The notes: generated by a model not told the origin, from the sequence alone. A stretch of 64,000 nt of DNA from an uncultured Bacteroidia bacterium (GCA_902762655.1 CACWOZ010000003.1:147774-211773), one strand, 5' to 3'. Numbered from the stretch's first letter, positions 10,101-19,276 are shown. A program made the numbers and translations.

Positions 10101-10149
10101 TGCGGATTATTATTTCCTGGAAGCTTTGAATAGATATAAAAACAAGTGA
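7138..10149 (+). CDS. Fused heparinase II/III-like polysaccharide lyase and GH88 unsaturated glucuronyl hydrolase
   Basis: 1003 residues with an N-terminal hydrophobic export signal (FKSLLIALATFAAAF). Residues ~60-390 form a helical toroid-like region and ~400-640 a heparinase II/III-type C-terminal part with the H-x-H-x-D-x-G signature (His434, His436, Asp438). Residues ~650-1003 are a GH88 domain: SWTSGFFPG, HDLGF with Asp725, and IIDNIMN with Asp785, matching the two catalytic Asp residues of the family, plus GQAWALYGY. The lyase would cleave a uronate-containing chain by beta-elimination and the GH88 domain would remove the resulting unsaturated uronic acid, so both steps sit on one polypeptide. 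The usual arrangement is two separate genes. No sulfatase lies nearby, so a sulfated glycosaminoglycan is not favoured. The gene starts on the stop of the small peptide gene. Confidence 0.9.
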   Translation: MFKSLLIALATFAAAFNPLQRASQNVDIASSLVMHQGWVHYPSYSDRDGWATFLGEYQDDLSDDGLEFIGYTWQDITEEDYLAYDRYDDRHPMEDKYFANARALRNLFIAELAEGKGRYMNDIAAGVEWYCGMYSWAVVSHLAKYQKSKSPVPDRSEQIIELYSGNISQLLSWVYYFLGPYLDELNSGLSLRLKCSIKEKTLDPYLERDDFRWMGFVPVPGKKLNNWNPWCNQNILLCFMLLEDDRETLAKAVEKSIRSVDLWLNSLPPDGCCDEGTTYWYKSVGHLLDYLENLERITGGAVSLWDEPFLQRIGEYIVNADIGDCWQVNFADGTPSRRPISYWIYRYGKASGNKLMTDFAVNAWHRFGNDPTDVDWVLFYQGLEAVAACREMKAQPSPDVAPQPFVYYPESEVCFARAGEGFLAAKGGNNGERHNHNDIGSCIYFHDNAPVLIDAGVGTYEKNTFGPRRYENWFVQSGWHNLPVIKGCSQPFGGEYKASGSHASRLLRRFSTDIAGAYPDSAGVESWNMVYRLSRKGGLKITHRFSLKETLAPNVLHFLVADKPEIIVNGTITLPGGMQMSYDPDLFTASIEEKSLVGLGFSSRWGDALYRISLTARRQDKRGRYVIKIDASKKETIPDIAERVSGLAKAQYQLLDERLAPDMTPRGIYPDGSPKDCSVGSWTSGFFPGALWQLYGLSPDPDILSMAERRTLALDCLLDFPQSHDLGFQVNCSYGNAYRFTGDSRYLPLIENGAAALSSRFNPAVGATLSWARGEKGAEYPVIIDNIMNLELLEYASKLFYCDTLNDIAVKHAETTMENHFRPDYSCYHMLDYDPATGAVLRKVTVQGYADESAWARGQAWALYGYTMMYCETRKAEFLHQAENIANMLLERLPADGIPYWDFDDPEIPNTYKDASAAAVMCSAFIELSGLSKDRKLSKKCSAMAERQIRTLASPQYLAAPGENAGFLLKHSVGNLPGGSEIDTPLIYADYYFLEALNRYKNK

Positions 10150-10172
10150 TTTGAAATATGAGAATACTCACC
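10015..10172 (+). repeat. Direct repeat, left copy (GH88 tail to GH39 start)
   Basis: This stretch covers the last 45 codons of the lyase/GH88 gene, the 8-base gap and the first codons of the GH39-like gene. It recurs at 11978-12135 without indels over the first 135 bases, mostly with third-base changes. The right copy is a fragment. Confidence 0.85.
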
Positions 10173-11570
10173 TCTTTGTTTTTGTCTTTAATGACTGCGG
10201 TGGCACTGACAGCACAGGTTACTGTATTTCCTGCCGATGAAAAAGGCCCTATCAAGCGCATGAACGCCGTGAACAACGGCCCTCGCATCAACAATGCCGA
10301 GCAGGTGTATACCGGCACGACCGGCTATTTCAAGGCGGCCAACGTGGGTTATTCCCGCAATCACGATGCCGCAGGAGCCGGAGCTTATGGCGAACACGTG
10401 GTGGACATTTCTATTATTTTTCCGGATTTCTCGAAGAATCCCAACAAACCAGAGTCATATGACTTCACACTCACCGACAGATACGTAAAGAGTATCCAGG
10501 ATGCCGGCGTGGAGGTGTTCTACCGTCTTGGGCAAAGCATTGAGAACCAGCCGCTCAAGAAGTACAACATCTATCCTCCCAAGGACAACAGAAAGTGGGC
10601 GCAGATTTGCGAACACATCATTCGCCATTACAACGAGGGCTGGGCGGACGGTTTCCACTACAACATAAAGTACTGGGAAGTCTGGAATGAGCCCAACCTC
10701 GAATGGGACAACGACAAATGGAAGGTGGATCCCCGTTGCTGGGCGGGCTCTCCTGAACAGTTCTACGACTTTTTCGAGGTCGCCGTGAAGTACCTCAAAG
10801 GCTGCTTCCCGGACCTGCATATAGGCGGCCCCGCCATGTCCGGCAGGGATCCCGGCGTAAGGGAGATTCCGGTGTGGTATGAGAGGCTCCTTTCCGAGAT
10901 GCAGCGCCGTCAGGTGCCGCTGGACTTCTTTGCCTGGCATATTTACGAATATGATCCCACGGTTTATGTGGATTATTCATATCAGGTGCGTGCCCTGCTG
11001 GACAAGTACGGCTACAAGAATACCGAGTCTTTCCTGAACGAATGGAATTACATCAAGAGCTGGACCGACGACTATCCCTATTCCTCCCGTACGATGACCT
11101 CTCCCAAAGCCGGAGCCTTTGTCTGCGCATCCATGCAGGAGGGCCAGAACTGCCCTACGGATATGATGATGTACTACGACTGGCGGCCGGGTACGGTATT
11201 CAATGGCCTTTTCGATGCATATACTGATGCGCCCCTCTGGAGTTACTGGGCCTTGTATGCCTGGGGAAAACTTAAGACTCTGGGCACACAGGTCAGAGCT
11301 GTATGTGATATTCCCGACGTCCGCGTTACCGCTGCATGCGATCCTGCCGGGATCCTTGGCATACTTGTAAGCAGGTATGTCATAGACGATAACATTACGG
11401 CTGTCAAGGATGTTACTGTGCGTCTTGATGGCGGAAAGTTCGATGATAAGGTCCGTTGCCACATCACCGACCAGTTCAATATGTACACGGAGTATCCTGT
11501 TGCTCTCCAGCCCGACGGAACGCTCCTGCTGCCCATGCAACCCTATTCGTTCGTGTATATAGAGTATTAA
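10158..11570 (+). CDS. GH39-like secreted glycoside hydrolase
   Basis: 470 residues with a signal peptide (RILTSLFLSLMTAVALTAQ). It is a clan GH-A TIM-barrel enzyme of GH39 type: acid/base Glu178 in WEVWNEPN and nucleophile Glu295 in FLNEWNY. The 117-residue spacing suits this clan. GH39 includes beta-xylosidases and alpha-L-iduronidases; a retaining hydrolase acting on products of the lyase just upstream (gap 8 bases) is the natural inference, but the sugar cannot be named from the sequence. It is the last intact gene of the first transcription block. The bases around its start codon recur at 12113-12147, next to a copy of the GH88 3' end. Confidence 0.82.
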   Translation: MRILTSLFLSLMTAVALTAQVTVFPADEKGPIKRMNAVNNGPRINNAEQVYTGTTGYFKAANVGYSRNHDAAGAGAYGEHVVDISIIFPDFSKNPNKPESYDFTLTDRYVKSIQDAGVEVFYRLGQSIENQPLKKYNIYPPKDNRKWAQICEHIIRHYNEGWADGFHYNIKYWEVWNEPNLEWDNDKWKVDPRCWAGSPEQFYDFFEVAVKYLKGCFPDLHIGGPAMSGRDPGVREIPVWYERLLSEMQRRQVPLDFFAWHIYEYDPTVYVDYSYQVRALLDKYGYKNTESFLNEWNYIKSWTDDYPYSSRTMTSPKAGAFVCASMQEGQNCPTDMMMYYDWRPGTVFNGLFDAYTDAPLWSYWALYAWGKLKTLGTQVRAVCDIPDVRVTAACDPAGILGILVSRYVIDDNITAVKDVTVRLDGGKFDDKVRCHITDQFNMYTEYPVALQPDGTLLLPMQPYSFVYIEY

Positions 11571-11572
11571 AT

Positions 11573-11950
11573 AGAAACAAACAAAGCAAAAACACCAGGA
11601 GTCTCAGGTCCCTTTTCCTACCGGCCATCCTGTCCATCCTGCTTGATTCCTGCGAGAAACCCATCGCCGTCTCAAAGAACACGAACGTCTATATCCACTG
11701 CAAGGTGGGAGCGGACCGCACCGGATACGTCTGCTTGCTCCTGGAGGCCTTGCTCGGCGTTCCGCAAAACCGCTGCGACCTGGATTACGAGATGACCTCG
11801 TTCTCCGGCGCAGTCGGCACCAGGACATGTACCGGGGTGGGTAACTACTATTATGTCTCTAAGAAGGAAAACGGCGTCACGACCGTTTCGGGCGTGGATT
11901 TCATCAACACCTTCACTGGCGGGACTTTTCAGGATAACATGCTGGAATAA
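11573..11950 (+). pseudogene. Remnant of a lipoprotein-type tyrosine phosphatase
   Basis: The frame lacks any start codon of its own after the GH39 stop. It reads SLRSLFLPAILSILLDSC, a decayed lipoprotein signal, and within 20 residues reaches HCKVGADRTG, the cysteine loop (HCxxGxxR) of protein tyrosine phosphatases, followed by LLLEALLGV. Intact lipoprotein phosphatases of Bacteroidales should have well over 100 residues between these points, so an internal deletion has joined the signal to the catalytic loop. The remaining C-terminal ~70 residues read through to a stop at 11950. The product is unlikely to be made or active. Confidence 0.72.
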
Positions 11951-11977
11951 CCGGAGGTTACTCCAGAACGGATTGAT

Positions 11978-12147
11978 GCTCCGGGAGAGAATGGCGGCTT
12001 CCTGCTGAAGCATAGTGTGGGGAATCTCCCCGGCGGCAGTGAAATAGACACCCCGCTCATCTATGCGGATTATTATTTCCTGGAAGCGTTAAATAGATAT
12101 AGAAACAAGTGATTCAAAACATGAGAATGTTTGTCTCATTGTTATTG
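11978..12147 (+). pseudogene. Fragment: 3' end of a second GH88 gene plus the start of a GH39-like gene
   Basis: From 11978 to 12112 the translation matches the last 44 residues of the upstream GH88 domain almost exactly (GGFLLKHSVGNLPGGSEIDT, ending in ALNRYRNK and TGA). After the same 8-base spacing an ATG at 12121 opens with MRMFVSLLL, similar to the MRILTSLFLS start of the GH39-like protein, and then the likeness ends at the border of the ATPase gene (12153). The fragment is the tail of an earlier tandem copy of the lyase/GH88-GH39 pair that has been deleted or overwritten. Confidence 0.82.
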
Positions 12148-12152
12148 AATCG

Positions 12153-13280
12153 CTATATCAGCCCTTTGTATTCTAACCAGAGGACAAAGAATTGATCATA
12201 GGCAGAGTACACATTCTTGTCCATTGTGATGAAGTCCTTTTCCAGAAGACCCTTAAGTGCCGCACTGATGCTGCTGGCTGAAATGAGTTTGTGCTTTTTG
12301 ATGAACTTCCCGCCCATCACTTCTTCGGCTTTGCCTTCCCGGGCAATAGCAAGGAAGAGCGCCCGCTGTTTTTCCGGCATTTGGTAGAAAAGGGATTCGT
12401 AGGTATCGGAAGAAAGGCGGATGATGAACTCTATCGCCTCGTCCACCATATCAGGAGTACAGGTCTTGCCGGTTTCAGTCCTTGAATACAAGACATTTAA
12501 AATGCGGTGCATATAACTTGTCACGGCTTCAAACCGCTTATAAAGGAGAGCCACAACTTCTTTGTCCAGATGCTTGCCGGCCATCTCGAACTTTTCTGTG
12601 CAGAAGTCTATGTAGACCTGAAGATCCAGCGGTTGCAGGTTGATGACGGTAACCGCCTGATAGAAAGGACGCGAAGGAGAAGTGAACATCCCGTTCATCA
12701 TATGGCGCTGTGACCCGGAAAAGATGAAATGCGCATTGGTGCAGCGCTGGACGTAGGTTCGGATTGTCGCTTCTGTGGTCGGGTCGCCATAGCGCGTGAT
12801 TTGCTGAAACTCATCTATCGCAACCAGGCAAGGCTTGTCCGCCTCGTCTAGATAGGTAAAGATTTCATCCAAGGAAATGGCAGGATTGTTTATAGCACCA
12901 AGGCCCACGCTCCACACCGGCGTTCCGTCCATATCAAAGGAGATTTCGGGGCGCAGAGAGGACACTACATTGATAAACTTCTCCCAAGCTTTCCTGCCTT
13001 TCGGCCGCAACTCATCAATAACAGCTTTTCCAAGCATATTCACAAAGTCGCCCAGATTCTTGGTGGCGTAGATGTCCACGACAAAACAATGATATTCTTT
13101 CCTGATAGCTTCGTCATCAAAGACGTGCCAGATTAGGTCAGTCTTGCCCAGACGCCGGGGAGAAATCAAAGCGATATTGTTCTCGTTAAGCAGCAGACTT
13201 CGTATGTTTTTAGTCTCTTGAATGCGGTCGCAGAAGTATTCAGAACCGGCATAGCCGTTGGTGACAAACGGATTCTTCAT
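12153..13280 (-). CDS. AAA-type ATPase of the ATPase_2 (archaeal-type) family
   Basis: 375 residues beginning MKNPFVTNGYAG. A Walker A-like site (SPRRLGKTDL) lies near residue 45, a Walker B (CLVAIDEFQQ) near residue 135, and a sensor-like IFSGSQRH after it. The C-terminus looks like a winged-helix part (SASSISAALKGLLEKDFI). This family is present in many copies in Bacteroidales genomes, and its cellular role is not established. It lies on the opposite strand to the polysaccharide locus and abuts the GH88/GH39 fragment, so it probably arrived by recombination. A second member of the family lies at 20.9 kb. Confidence 0.85.
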   Translation of the reverse strand: MKNPFVTNGYAGSEYFCDRIQETKNIRSLLLNENNIALISPRRLGKTDLIWHVFDDEAIRKEYHCFVVDIYATKNLGDFVNMLGKAVIDELRPKGRKAWEKFINVVSSLRPEISFDMDGTPVWSVGLGAINNPAISLDEIFTYLDEADKPCLVAIDEFQQITRYGDPTTEATIRTYVQRCTNAHFIFSGSQRHMMNGMFTSPSRPFYQAVTVINLQPLDLQVYIDFCTEKFEMAGKHLDKEVVALLYKRFEAVTSYMHRILNVLYSRTETGKTCTPDMVDEAIEFIIRLSSDTYESLFYQMPEKQRALFLAIAREGKAEEVMGGKFIKKHKLISASSISAALKGLLEKDFITMDKNVYSAYDQFFVLWLEYKGLI

Positions 13281-13302
13281 AAGGCATGGTTTTTATTATC
13301 GG

Positions 13303-13310
13303 CAAAGATA
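13303..13310 (-). promoter_or_regulatory. Bacteroidota -7 box for the AAA ATPase gene
   Basis: On the minus strand this reads TATCTTTG, matching TAnnTTTG. It would start transcription roughly 16 bases before the ATG at 13280. Confidence 0.55.
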
Positions 13311-13456
13311 AATAAAAGAAATCGTATTACAATAAAATAATTATCATAAAGTAGTAATCATAAATATGTGGCAGGAGGCGGGGCAATTTTTCAATGAACC
13401 GAAGGGAATTGATAGAATATTTGACATATTTGATAGTATTCACGGAAAAAGCTTGG

Positions 13457-13464
13457 TAAATTTG
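13457..13464 (+). promoter_or_regulatory. Bacteroidota -7 box for the GH2-GH2 gene
   Basis: TAAATTTG fits TAnnTTTG and lies 8 bases before the ATG at 13472, so the transcript would be leaderless or nearly so. A TTTG 24 bases upstream (13429-13432) may be the -33 element, though the spacing is long. The rest of 13281-13471 is AT-rich and holds no gene. Confidence 0.5.
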
Positions 13465-13471
13465 TGTCGGT

Positions 13472-16400
13472 ATGAAACGTTTGCAACCCATAATACTGGC
13501 ACTATTGTTTTTAGCCACTCAATTGTCGGCGCAGAGCACCGGCGATATCGTTGTTACCAGGCGGCTGGAGGTGTCGGAGCCCATGCTGGAAGCGAGGGCG
13601 GTGTACCTCAGGGCGGAGGATGTGGATACTTTCTGCGATATAAGCATAAACGGGCATTACATTGGCTCCACCAGCAACCGCTTCCGCAGATGGGAATGGG
13701 ATGTGAAGGAGTATCTCCACATGGGCGAGAATGTGCTGGAGGGGGCTTTTCATGACGCGGAGGCCGTTTCAGAAAAACTGAATGCGGAGTTGGCGTACCC
13801 GATTCCCATGAGCGGCGTGGGCTTAGTTCCGCACTTGAATCTTGTCCGCAAGCCCATCTACCAAGGCGGATGGGATTGGGGGCCCAAATGCATGTTTACC
13901 GGCTTTGCCGGGCCCGTGAATCTGATACCGGTGAATGTTGTCCGGCTTGACTATCTGCGCTGCACTCAGGACCATTCCGTGAAGGATAAGTGCACGGTAA
14001 CGCTCAAGGCGGAAATAACTTCCCCTGCCGGTGGTAAGACCAAGGTGACTTTTGCGGTGGGGAAAAAGGTGAAGAAGAAGACCGTCATCCTTGTTCCTGG
14101 TTCCAACACCATCGAGCAGAGTTTCGTCATTAAGAATCCAGTTCTCTGGTGGCCCGCAGGTATGGGAGAGCAGCATCTCTACGATATCAGCGTGAGCGCT
14201 GATGGCCAGAAGTTGGAGAAGAAAGTGGGCTTGCGTACCGTTGAGGTAGGGGAGAACCTTGCCTTCAAGGTTAACGGCAAGCCGGTCTTTGCAAAAGGTG
14301 CCAACTGGATACCCTGCGATACGGATGAAAGCAAGCACACCCCCGATCGCTATCGCGAGCTGCTGGTCTCCGCCAGGGATGCCAATATGAATATGATACG
14401 CCTCTGGGGAGGCGGCAAATTCGAGACTGATGCTTTTTACGATATCTGCGATTCGCTGGGGCTGATGATATGGCACGACTTTATGTTCGCCTGTGCGATG
14501 TATCCCGCCACGCCCGGGTTCCTTGGAGAAGTCCGTGCGGAGATAACGCATCAGATAAAGAGGCTCCAGAGCCATCCGTCCATCGTTCTTTGGTGCGGAG
14601 ACAATGAGGGGATCGACAATTACAATAAGCGCATCTGGAAGAAGAATCCGGAATTGTATAAATCCGAATACAAGGCTCTGGTCGACCTCAGGGGCAGCCT
14701 GGTAGCCGATCTGGACCCTGAGCGGATGTATTGGCCCACGTCTCCCTGCGGCGGCCCTGGGGACTATGACACCAATGGCTGGAACGACGATTCGAAGGGA
14801 GACATGCACCTTTGGTCGGTATCAAAATATGCCAGGCCTTTGGAAGAATACTATAAGTATCATCCCAAGTTTATGTCGGAATTCGGCCACTCCTGCTTCT
14901 CCGGCATGCTCCCCACCATGGAAGAGCAGAAGGAGCATATGAGGGAGGCCGGCGGCTACGAGAATATCCTCAAGAGGATCAACCTGCTGTTCAATCCATC
15001 CTCAGGCGCTAACCTGACCTACCTCTCCCAGATCGAGCAGGCCATCGGCCTCGAGACCGCTGCCTCGTACTGGCGCACGCTGCCCGATTGCAATGGTATC
15101 CTCGTCTGGCAGTTGAACGACATCTGGCCGGGGCCATCCTGGTCCACCCTGGAGTACGATGGCTCTTGGAAGCCGGCGCATTACCATCTCAAGCGCATTT
15201 TTGCGGATGATGCTCCGCTGCAGCCATCCATCTTCCCGAACCTTAAGGACATCCCCGACGCCAATGTTACCGCCAGGACCTTTGAACGTGACGGCAAGTG
15301 GATAGTATCGCTGACTACGGATAAGCCCGCATATTTTGTCTGGCTCTCCGCTCCCGGCGTGAAGTGCTTCCCGGATAACAGTTTCAACCTGATGCCCGGG
15401 GAAGTAAAAGAGATTGTCATTCCGGGCGCAGCGAAGGAATCCATTTCGATCACCCACCTCGCGAAGCACACATCTCCCCGCCGCGAAACCCTTCTCCGCG
15501 ACTGGGAATTCCGTCCGGATGGAGGGGATTGGAAGAAAGTGCGTGTACCCCACGACTGGGCCATTTATGGTCCGTTCTCGGAAAACAGTGAACTGTGGAA
15601 TGGTGCTGAAGGGTGGGTTAACAATCCCGGAAGGACTGGGGCTCTTCCGTGGGAGGGAATAGGCTGGTACAAAACCACATTCAACGTTCCCGAGGGCAAG
15701 AATGCCACATTGCTTTTTGATGGCGCTATGAGCCATGCCACGGTGTATGTGAATGGAAAGGAATTATATTCCTGGCCGAATGGCTATAGCGCTGTGAGCG
15801 TGGATGTCAGCGATGCGGTTGCGCCTGGCGAAAACACTGTGGCGGTGCGCCTTGAGAACCTGCCGGCAAGTTCCCGTTGGTATCCTGGTGCCGGCTTATA
15901 TCGCAATGTCCATCTGATTACCACCGACCCTGTTCATATCCCCGTCTGGGGCGTGAAGATCACTACACCCGAAGTCTCTGCTGAAAAGGCCACGGTACAT
16001 ATTGAAACAACTTTGGAAGGCGCTGGGGACAAGGGCGTCAGTGTAAAGACGGCCATTTTTGGCCCGGATGGAGGTATTGTCATTCCGAGCGCAGAGAGGG
16101 ACTCTTTCATAATCGATGTCCCTGAATTCTGGAGCCCGGAGCATCCGTTTTTATACAAGGCAGTCACCTCCGTCTATGCCGGCGGCAAACTGGTCGATGA
16201 AATAGAGACCATCTTCGGCATCCGCAAGTCGGAATTCATAGACGGAAAAGGCTTCTTCCTCAACGGGGAGCCTATGAAGTTCAAGGGCGTCTGCCTGCAC
16301 CACGACCAGGGGCCTCTGGGCGCTGCCGTAAGCGTGCCTGCGTTGAGGCATCAACTGGAAATCCTCAAGGATATGGGCTGCAATGCCATCCGTACCTCCC

Positions 16401-17797
16401 ACAACCAGCCGGCGCCGGAATTGGTGCAGCTATGTGATGAGATGGGCTTTATGATGATGGTGGAGGCCTTCGACGAATGGAAAAGTGCGAAATGCGAAAA
16501 CGGTTACCATAAACATTTTGATGATTGGGCGGAGAGAGACCTCTCCGGGATGATCCGGTGCTTCCGTAATAACCCCAGCGTTATTATGTGGAGCACCGGC
16601 AACGAGGTGTGCCGGGTAAAGGACAACGCTAAGGAGGGACTTGCAGAGGCAAAGTTCCTGACCGAAATCTGCCATAGGGAAGACCCGACGCGTCCGGTAA
16701 CCGTGGGAATGCATATGTGGCAGCGATTCCTTCATAAGGAATGGGTGGATGCATTCGATGTGATTGGTGTCAATTATCATCCCTGGAAGTTCCTGGAACT
16801 CCGGAAAAAGGTCGGGGACCGCCTGATCCTTGGTGCGGAGAGCGGCTCTACACTCAGCTCCAGGGGCGTTTATCATCTCCCCGCCGTCAAGCAGCGGGAC
16901 ATGGCACTGAGTCCGGATCAGCAGTGTTCTTCCTTCGATCTGGAATCCACGAAATGGTCCAACACGCCGGATTGTGACCTTGCTATGCACGAGGATTATC
17001 CCTGGGCCATCGGCCAGTTCGTCTGGACGGGTTTCGATTATCTTGGGGAGCCTACCCCGTACGAGGATGGCGCCTATCCCAACCATAGTTCCATGTTCGG
17101 CATCGTGGACCTGGCATCCATCCCCAAGGACCGCTTTTACCTTTTCCGCAGCGTCTGGAACAAATCGGCGCATACGCTTCATATCCTTCCTCACTGGAAT
17201 TGGGAGGATGGACAGAAGGTGCCGGTATTCGTTTACACGGATTCGCCTTCGGCCGAACTCTTCCTGAACGGCAGAAGCCTGGGTGTGAAGACCAAGGTGA
17301 CGCCAAAGAAGAAGACCAAAGGCGACCGGGAAGAGAACGTGGAGGCGCGCTACCGACTGCGCTGGGATGTTCCGTTTGCGCCCGGTGAGCTGATGGCAGT
17401 GTCTATTGATGCTTCCGGCCAGCCTGTCGACACGGCCTTTGTCCGCACTGCAGGAGCCCCTGCAGCCGTTAAACTTGAATACGATGGCCGCAGGTTGCAG
17501 GCAGATGGCGAGGATCTGGCTTATGTGACAGTCAGCATCGTGGATGCCGCCGGCAATCTATGCCCCCTGGCCGATTCTCCGGTTACGTTCGATGTCACCG
17601 GGCCCGGTGCTTTCCGCGCCTGCGCCAACGGCGATCCTACCTGCATCGAGCCCTTCCAGGGGCCCTCGATGCACGCCTTTAACGGCAAACTGACCGCCAT
17701 CGTACAGTCTTCATCTTCCGAAGCCGGCAAGATCTATCTGCATGCCACATCTCCCGGTCTGGAGGATGCCACATTGATGATACGTTCACACTATTAG
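13472..17797 (+). CDS. Dual GH2 enzyme: beta-mannosidase-type module fused to a beta-galactosidase/glucuronidase-type module
   Basis: 1441 residues with a signal peptide ([20 protein letters not shown]). The first module (to ~residue 655) is a GH2 beta-mannosidase: [10 protein letters not shown], acid/base Glu379 in LWCGDNEG, nucleophile Glu470 in FMSEFGHS. The second (~672-1441) is a complete second GH2: [18 protein letters not shown], acid/base Glu1045 in STGNEV, nucleophile Glu1123 in LGAESGS, then a DUF4982-like domain ([12 protein letters not shown]) and a GH2 C-terminal Ig-like domain. The mannosidase part is short: the usual N-terminal strand region before the sugar-binding beta domain is missing, and the Ig region after the barrel looks abbreviated. 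The joint carries a short dispersed repeat (15414-15442). Both active sites look intact. Start chosen for the signal peptide and the promoter 8 bases upstream. Confidence 0.88.
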   Translation: MKRLQPIILALLFLATQLSAQSTGDIVVTRRLEVSEPMLEARAVYLRAEDVDTFCDISINGHYIGSTSNRFRRWEWDVKEYLHMGENVLEGAFHDAEAVSEKLNAELAYPIPMSGVGLVPHLNLVRKPIYQGGWDWGPKCMFTGFAGPVNLIPVNVVRLDYLRCTQDHSVKDKCTVTLKAEITSPAGGKTKVTFAVGKKVKKKTVILVPGSNTIEQSFVIKNPVLWWPAGMGEQHLYDISVSADGQKLEKKVGLRTVEVGENLAFKVNGKPVFAKGANWIPCDTDESKHTPDRYRELLVSARDANMNMIRLWGGGKFETDAFYDICDSLGLMIWHDFMFACAMYPATPGFLGEVRAEITHQIKRLQSHPSIVLWCGDNEGIDNYNKRIWKKNPELYKSEYKALVDLRGSLVADLDPERMYWPTSPCGGPGDYDTNGWNDDSKGDMHLWSVSKYARPLEEYYKYHPKFMSEFGHSCFSGMLPTMEEQKEHMREAGGYENILKRINLLFNPSSGANLTYLSQIEQAIGLETAASYWRTLPDCNGILVWQLNDIWPGPSWSTLEYDGSWKPAHYHLKRIFADDAPLQPSIFPNLKDIPDANVTARTFERDGKWIVSLTTDKPAYFVWLSAPGVKCFPDNSFNLMPGEVKEIVIPGAAKESISITHLAKHTSPRRETLLRDWEFRPDGGDWKKVRVPHDWAIYGPFSENSELWNGAEGWVNNPGRTGALPWEGIGWYKTTFNVPEGKNATLLFDGAMSHATVYVNGKELYSWPNGYSAVSVDVSDAVAPGENTVAVRLENLPASSRWYPGAGLYRNVHLITTDPVHIPVWGVKITTPEVSAEKATVHIETTLEGAGDKGVSVKTAIFGPDGGIVIPSAERDSFIIDVPEFWSPEHPFLYKAVTSVYAGGKLVDEIETIFGIRKSEFIDGKGFFLNGEPMKFKGVCLHHDQGPLGAAVSVPALRHQLEILKDMGCNAIRTSHNQPAPELVQLCDEMGFMMMVEAFDEWKSAKCENGYHKHFDDWAERDLSGMIRCFRNNPSVIMWSTGNEVCRVKDNAKEGLAEAKFLTEICHREDPTRPVTVGMHMWQRFLHKEWVDAFDVIGVNYHPWKFLELRKKVGDRLILGAESGSTLSSRGVYHLPAVKQRDMALSPDQQCSSFDLESTKWSNTPDCDLAMHEDYPWAIGQFVWTGFDYLGEPTPYEDGAYPNHSSMFGIVDLASIPKDRFYLFRSVWNKSAHTLHILPHWNWEDGQKVPVFVYTDSPSAELFLNGRSLGVKTKVTPKKKTKGDREENVEARYRLRWDVPFAPGELMAVSIDASGQPVDTAFVRTAGAPAAVKLEYDGRRLQADGEDLAYVTVSIVDAAGNLCPLADSPVTFDVTGPGAFRACANGDPTCIEPFQGPSMHAFNGKLTAIVQSSSSEAGKIYLHATSPGLEDATLMIRSHY
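15414..15442 (+). repeat. Short dispersed repeat, copy 1 (at the GH2-GH2 joint)
   Basis: The sequence begins TTGTCATTCCGGGCGCAGCG and continues AAGGAATCC. It is translated as VIPGAAKES in the linker between the two GH2 modules. Related copies lie at 16077 and 28949. Confidence 0.65.
16077..16105 (+). repeat. Short dispersed repeat, copy 2 (inside second GH2 module)
   Basis: The sequence begins TTGTCATTCCGAGCGCAGAG and continues AGGGACTC, a diverged copy of the repeat at 15414 in the same reading frame (VIPSAERDS). It sits in the beta-sandwich part of the second GH2 module. Confidence 0.55.
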
Positions 17798-17798
17798 T

Positions 17799-19262
17799 AT
17801 GGTTAAAAGAATACTTCCGACAATCTTTGCGTTACTGTTTGTCGCGACCATATTACAGGCGAAGGTTAGTCTCCCTTCTTTCTTCAGCGACAATATGGTT
17901 CTCCAGCAGCAGACTGATGTCGCAATTTGGGGTACAACCGACAAAGGTGCCGTGAAGGTTAGGATTTATCCTTCTTGGACCAGGCAAAAGTACAGTGTTA
18001 ATGCCGATGAGAATGGCAAATGGTTCACTCGTATTCCAACTCCCGAGGCCGGAGGGCCTTTTAGCATTACATTCAATGACGGAGAGAAGACTGTGATTGA
18101 AAATGTCCTGTTGGGTGAGGTATGGTTCTGCAGCGGCCAATCAAATATGGAGATGCCAATGAAGGGCTTTCGGAGTCAACCTGTCCAAGGAGCAGTTGAT
18201 GTAATTATGTCTGCAAAAGCATCCACGCCTATCCGGATGTGTACAATAGAGAAAAGGGCTGCAAAAGAGCCTTTGGATACTACTCAAAACACATGGAAAG
18301 AGAATACCCCAGTGGCTGTTGCGAATGCAAGCGCCACGGCGTATTATTTCGCGCTGCGCCTGCGGCAGGTCCTTGACGTTCCCGTGGGCCTCCTCATCTC
18401 CGCCTGGGGCGGGACGCCCATTGAGGCATGGATGAACAGGGAAACCATAGAAAAAGGATTTGGCGATCAGTTCGACCTTTCTTTCCTGGATAACGAATCT
18501 CTCCCGGATAAAGCGCAGAAACTGCCCTGCACTTTGTTTAACGGTCAGGTTGCACCGTTGATTCCCTTTACATTCAAGGGCATGCTTTGGTATCAGGGCG
18601 AAGAAAACAGAATGAAGCCTGAACAGTATATTAGGTTGCAACCGGCCTATGTCCAGATGATGCGCACTCTGTTCCATAATCCGGATGCACCTTTCTATTT
18701 CGTCCAGATTGCACCTTGGAAGTCCAAGCATCCTGAAAACACTACAATTCCTCTTTTTAATGAGGCGCAGGAGAAAACCCTGGCCCTTATTCCCAATAGC
18801 GGTATGGCTGCCACGGTGGATATTGGCGAATATGGCACCATCCACCCTTGCCGGAAAAAGGAAGTGGGGGACCGCCTAGCATTTTTGGCCCTTACCAAAA
18901 CTTATGGAATCCAAGGCACGGTTGTTGGGAGCTCGTTATACAAAGAATCCGTTGGAATAGATGCTGAAAGCCCGTCCTACAAGGAATCCGTTTTCGTTGA
19001 TGGTAAGGCGATTGTGACTATGAAGGTCGGAAAGCTTGGCCTTTCTCCCATAGGCCGGGATCTCGAGGGCTTCGAACTGGCTGGTGCAGACGGACTCTTC
19101 TATCCGGCCATAGGAACAGTTAAAGACAGATACACGCTTGAAGTAAGCTCTCCCGATGTTCCTTCTCCGGTTGCAGTACGTTACTGTTTCCACAACTGGA
19201 GCCGGGGCACACTTTATAACTGCTTTGGCATTCCTGCGCTGCCTTTCCGTTCCGATAGATAA
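17799..19262 (+). CDS. Sialate O-acetylesterase-like carbohydrate esterase
   Basis: 487 residues with a signal peptide (VKRILPTIFALLFVATILQA). It has the SASA-family signature SGQSNM with nucleophile Ser115, then GLLISAWGGTPIEAWM, and MLWYQGEEN further on. The family removes O-acetyl groups from sialic acid or other acetylated sugars, including plant and bacterial polysaccharides. It starts one base after the stop of the GH2-GH2 gene, so the two are co-transcribed. In this locus it would de-acetylate the glycan to let the hydrolases act; sialic acid itself is not implied because no sialidase is seen. Confidence 0.85.
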   Translation: MVKRILPTIFALLFVATILQAKVSLPSFFSDNMVLQQQTDVAIWGTTDKGAVKVRIYPSWTRQKYSVNADENGKWFTRIPTPEAGGPFSITFNDGEKTVIENVLLGEVWFCSGQSNMEMPMKGFRSQPVQGAVDVIMSAKASTPIRMCTIEKRAAKEPLDTTQNTWKENTPVAVANASATAYYFALRLRQVLDVPVGLLISAWGGTPIEAWMNRETIEKGFGDQFDLSFLDNESLPDKAQKLPCTLFNGQVAPLIPFTFKGMLWYQGEENRMKPEQYIRLQPAYVQMMRTLFHNPDAPFYFVQIAPWKSKHPENTTIPLFNEAQEKTLALIPNSGMAATVDIGEYGTIHPCRKKEVGDRLAFLALTKTYGIQGTVVGSSLYKESVGIDAESPSYKESVFVDGKAIVTMKVGKLGLSPIGRDLEGFELAGADGLFYPAIGTVKDRYTLEVSSPDVPSPVAVRYCFHNWSRGTLYNCFGIPALPFRSDR

Positions 19263-19276
19263 ACAATAATTGCTAT

